This document shows, piece after piece, positions 62,725 through 64,000 of a stretch of DNA of 64,000 nt. The DNA is from Verrucomicrobiota bacterium (GTDB taxonomy: Bacteria; Verrucomicrobiota; Verrucomicrobiia; Verrucomicrobiales; Verrucomicrobiaceae): NCBI GenBank assembly GCA_017301975.1, contig JAFLEI010000015.1, positions 62,001 to 126,000 on the forward strand, read 5' to 3'. Position numbers and translations under genes: made by a program. The notes under the pieces are model-generated. The model saw only the letters and a list, made by a program, of their open reading frames with translations, had not been told where the DNA came from and made no database searches. The stretch's first letter is position 1. The number at the start of each line of letters is the position of its first letter.

Positions 62725-63431
62725 TTCTTTGGCAGGTTTTCGGTGATCACGGAAGCGACTTTTTCGGCGAGGTAGTGATAGCCTGAGGGTGAGTAGTGAA
62801 CGTTGGCGGGAAGCTGCACGTCCTTGAGCCTGGCGCTGGCGTGGGCGCAGAGATCGTCGGTGGGGATGCCTGCGGCGGCCATGACGCGGGCGGCGGCTTC
62901 GTTGTATTTCTTTTCATCGCCTTCGATGCGGCCATCGGAGCCGGCGGGGACGGGGGTGGTGTTGCACCAGATGAGTTTGGCGCCGGTGGCCTGCATGATT
63001 TTCACGAGTTCTGCGAGGTTCTTTTCGTACTCGTTGAGAGGGACCTGGAGGTGAGAGCCGGGGGCTTTGGGGTCGGCGCGTTTGGAGGGGTCTTCGGCGA
63101 TGTATTTGAGATCGTGGAGGCCCCAGTTGAAATGGATGACGTCCCACTTGGAGTCGCCGAGCCAGGCCTTGATGTTTTTGAGGCCGTTGGTGGTGGGGCC
63201 GCCGTTGGTGGGGATGCGGTGGACGTTGGCCTTGCCTTTGAGCATCTCGCGGACGTCGAGGGTGTAGCCCATGGAGATGGAGTCGCCGATGAGGAGCACG
63301 CGTGGGAGACCGGCGACGTCTTCGACTTTGGCCAGGGAAGGATGCGGGGCGCGTTTTTTGGGCGCTTGCTTGGGGGCGTCTGCGGCGAGGGCCGTGGTGG
63401 CGAGGAGGGCGAGGAGCAGGAGGGATTTCAT
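62721..63431 (-). CDS. Exported SGNH/GDSL hydrolase
   Basis: 236 residues with a signal peptide (MKSLLLLALLATTALAAD). Blocks: RVLLIGDSISMGYTLDVREM (Ser), GPTTNGLKNIKAWLGDSKWD (Asn), HFNWGLHDLKYI (His region), and VHYSPSGYHYLAEKVA with the final catalytic His. The similarity with the 273-residue neighbour is clear through the middle, so they are tandem duplicates. Likely carbohydrate esterase; substrate unknown. The first gene of a three-gene operon with the second SGNH gene and the BPL_N protein gene. Confidence 0.88.
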   Translation of the reverse strand: MKSLLLLALLATTALAADAPKQAPKKRAPHPSLAKVEDVAGLPRVLLIGDSISMGYTLDVREMLKGKANVHRIPTNGGPTTNGLKNIKAWLGDSKWDVIHFNWGLHDLKYIAEDPSKRADPKAPGSHLQVPLNEYEKNLAELVKIMQATGAKLIWCNTTPVPAGSDGRIEGDEKKYNEAAARVMAAAGIPTDDLCAHASARLKDVQLPANVHYSPSGYHYLAEKVASVITENLPKK

Positions 63432-63520
63432 GTGGCGGATTTAAACGCGGCGTTGGTGATGGAATATCAGGTTGTTGGAGCGATTTCGGATACTTGTCGA
63501 ACGGGCGGAGATTTGTGTCA

Positions 63521-63672
63521 CCGCTACGCGGTTCCACTGACTGATCATGCCGGTTTGTCGGCATACCGTGGGTTGGCACCCACGGCTACGGTTATGTCAG
63601 CGCTACGCGCTTGTGGAGGTTATTCGGGAGGCGTGACTCTGGGGACGTTCGTCCGGAGCCGCCTGAAGGCGG
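63521..63672. repeat. Cluster of five short hairpins in a gene-free spacer
   Basis: The 63432-63822 spacer holds, in order: CCGC-TAC-GCGG (63521), ATGCCG-GTTTGT-CGGCAT (63547), CCGTGGGT-TGGC-ACCCACGG (63566), GCGC-TAC-GCGC (63600) and CCGCC-TGAA-GGCGG (63659, followed by GACTAC). They look like dispersed REP-like repeats. Nothing else is evident there. Confidence 0.6.
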
Positions 63673-63822
63673 GACTACAAAACGTGAGATGGGTTTGCGG
63701 TGTTGTGGAGCGAAGAGGAGGAAGGGCTTTCGGAAACTTGGTTTTGGCAATCGTTGTGAAAAAGATGCTGGCAAGTCTGTGCTCACGACGTTTGATGTCG
63801 CCAGTCTCCTCCACCCACCATC

Positions 63823-64000
63823 ATGCGCACGCTGCTTTCTTTTCTCGCCATTGCTACATTCGCCACTGCCGCCGAGCCGGTCTTTCTGACGCTGGCTGAT
63901 TTCACGGACACCAAGGACGCCACGCCCTCGGGTGGGTGGACGACGGAGGGTGACAATACGATTCACCTCGTGGGCAAAGGTGGTGGCGCGCTGATTTCGA
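63823..64000 (+). CDS. 5' end of a probable DUF1080 (3-keto-disaccharide hydrolase-like) gene, cut by the window
   Basis: 59 codons are visible. A signal peptide (MRTLLSFLAIATFATAA) is followed by EPVFLTLADFTDTKDA, then GGWTTEGDNTIHLVGKGGG. The pattern DFTDxK..GW....dG.ihl.gkGGG is like the start of DUF1080/family-16-like beta-sandwich domains, which act on sugars in PVC bacteria. Only the first part is seen, so this is provisional. It faces the SGNH operon across the hairpin cluster. Confidence 0.55.
   Translation, partial: MRTLLSFLAIATFATAAEPVFLTLADFTDTKDATPSGGWTTEGDNTIHLVGKGGGALIS

Overview
The window looks like chromosomal DNA of a Verrucomicrobiota bacterium (PVC superphylum), plausibly related to Prosthecobacter or Verrucomicrobium. 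This rests on a tandem pair of DUF1501 proteins, a DUF1549/DUF1553-type cytochrome-like protein, PVC-type heme-binding and FG-GAP proteins, several sulfatase, SGNH and ceramidase-like exported hydrolases, many Sec/Tat signal peptides, and weak or absent Shine-Dalgarno sequences. GC is high except in a few accessory stretches. I found no tRNA, rRNA, CRISPR array, transposase or integrase.

Layout. 1-803: 3' part of a family-9 glycosyltransferase gene. 814-6611: a metal (probably copper) homeostasis island with two small Cys-rich exported proteins, a multicopper oxidase fused to a CopB-like beta-barrel, a three-gene anti-sigma/metal-sensor/ECF-sigma set in the same order as cnrYXH, a Cys-rich lipoprotein and an MFS transporter. 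6706-14235: D-aminoacylase divergent from ddl, RarD-like and MFS permeases, gap, a triple-repeat STN-like protein and a Mini-III-like RNase domain. 14236-24524: exported oxidoreductase, PHP and metallophosphatase proteins, truD with an FMN alpha-hydroxyacid dehydrogenase, and a sulfatase translationally coupled to a 1055-residue YHYH/EF-hand/PEBP mosaic (24521-27688). 27800-29956: a CpxRA-like two-component pair. 29963-48416: an almost gapless run of twelve minus-strand genes typical of PVC bacteria. Its order of transcription is DUF1549/1553, PPC, phosphoesterase, WD40 with a cytochrome-like domain, two DUF1501, ceramidase-like, RidA, M15 peptidase, heme-binding protein, FG-GAP and ceramidase-like. 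48492-52279: a zinc phospholipase C-like/NPCBM protein and a ceramidase-like/alpha-beta-hydrolase fusion.

52540-56312 differs from its surroundings. Four small minus-strand genes without clear function start close to GTT core sites and are followed by attC-like structures. This looks like an integrase-less cluster of gene cassettes (CALIN). Two copies of an unexplained element of about 0.4 kb and several families of short hairpin repeats lie among and beside them. 56313-64000 holds a BNR-repeat protein, an orphan histidine kinase, pckG (GTP-dependent PEP carboxykinase), a BPL_N-domain protein, tandem SGNH hydrolases, a second hairpin-rich spacer, and the 5' end of a probable DUF1080 gene.

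How the genes work together. The metal island can be read as a self-regulated envelope defence: the sensor at the membrane releases the sigma factor, which probably drives the divergent oxidase and the Cys-rich binders. The 18-kb run and the surrounding exported hydrolases fit periplasmic or surface polymer degradation, but the substrate cannot be read from sequence.
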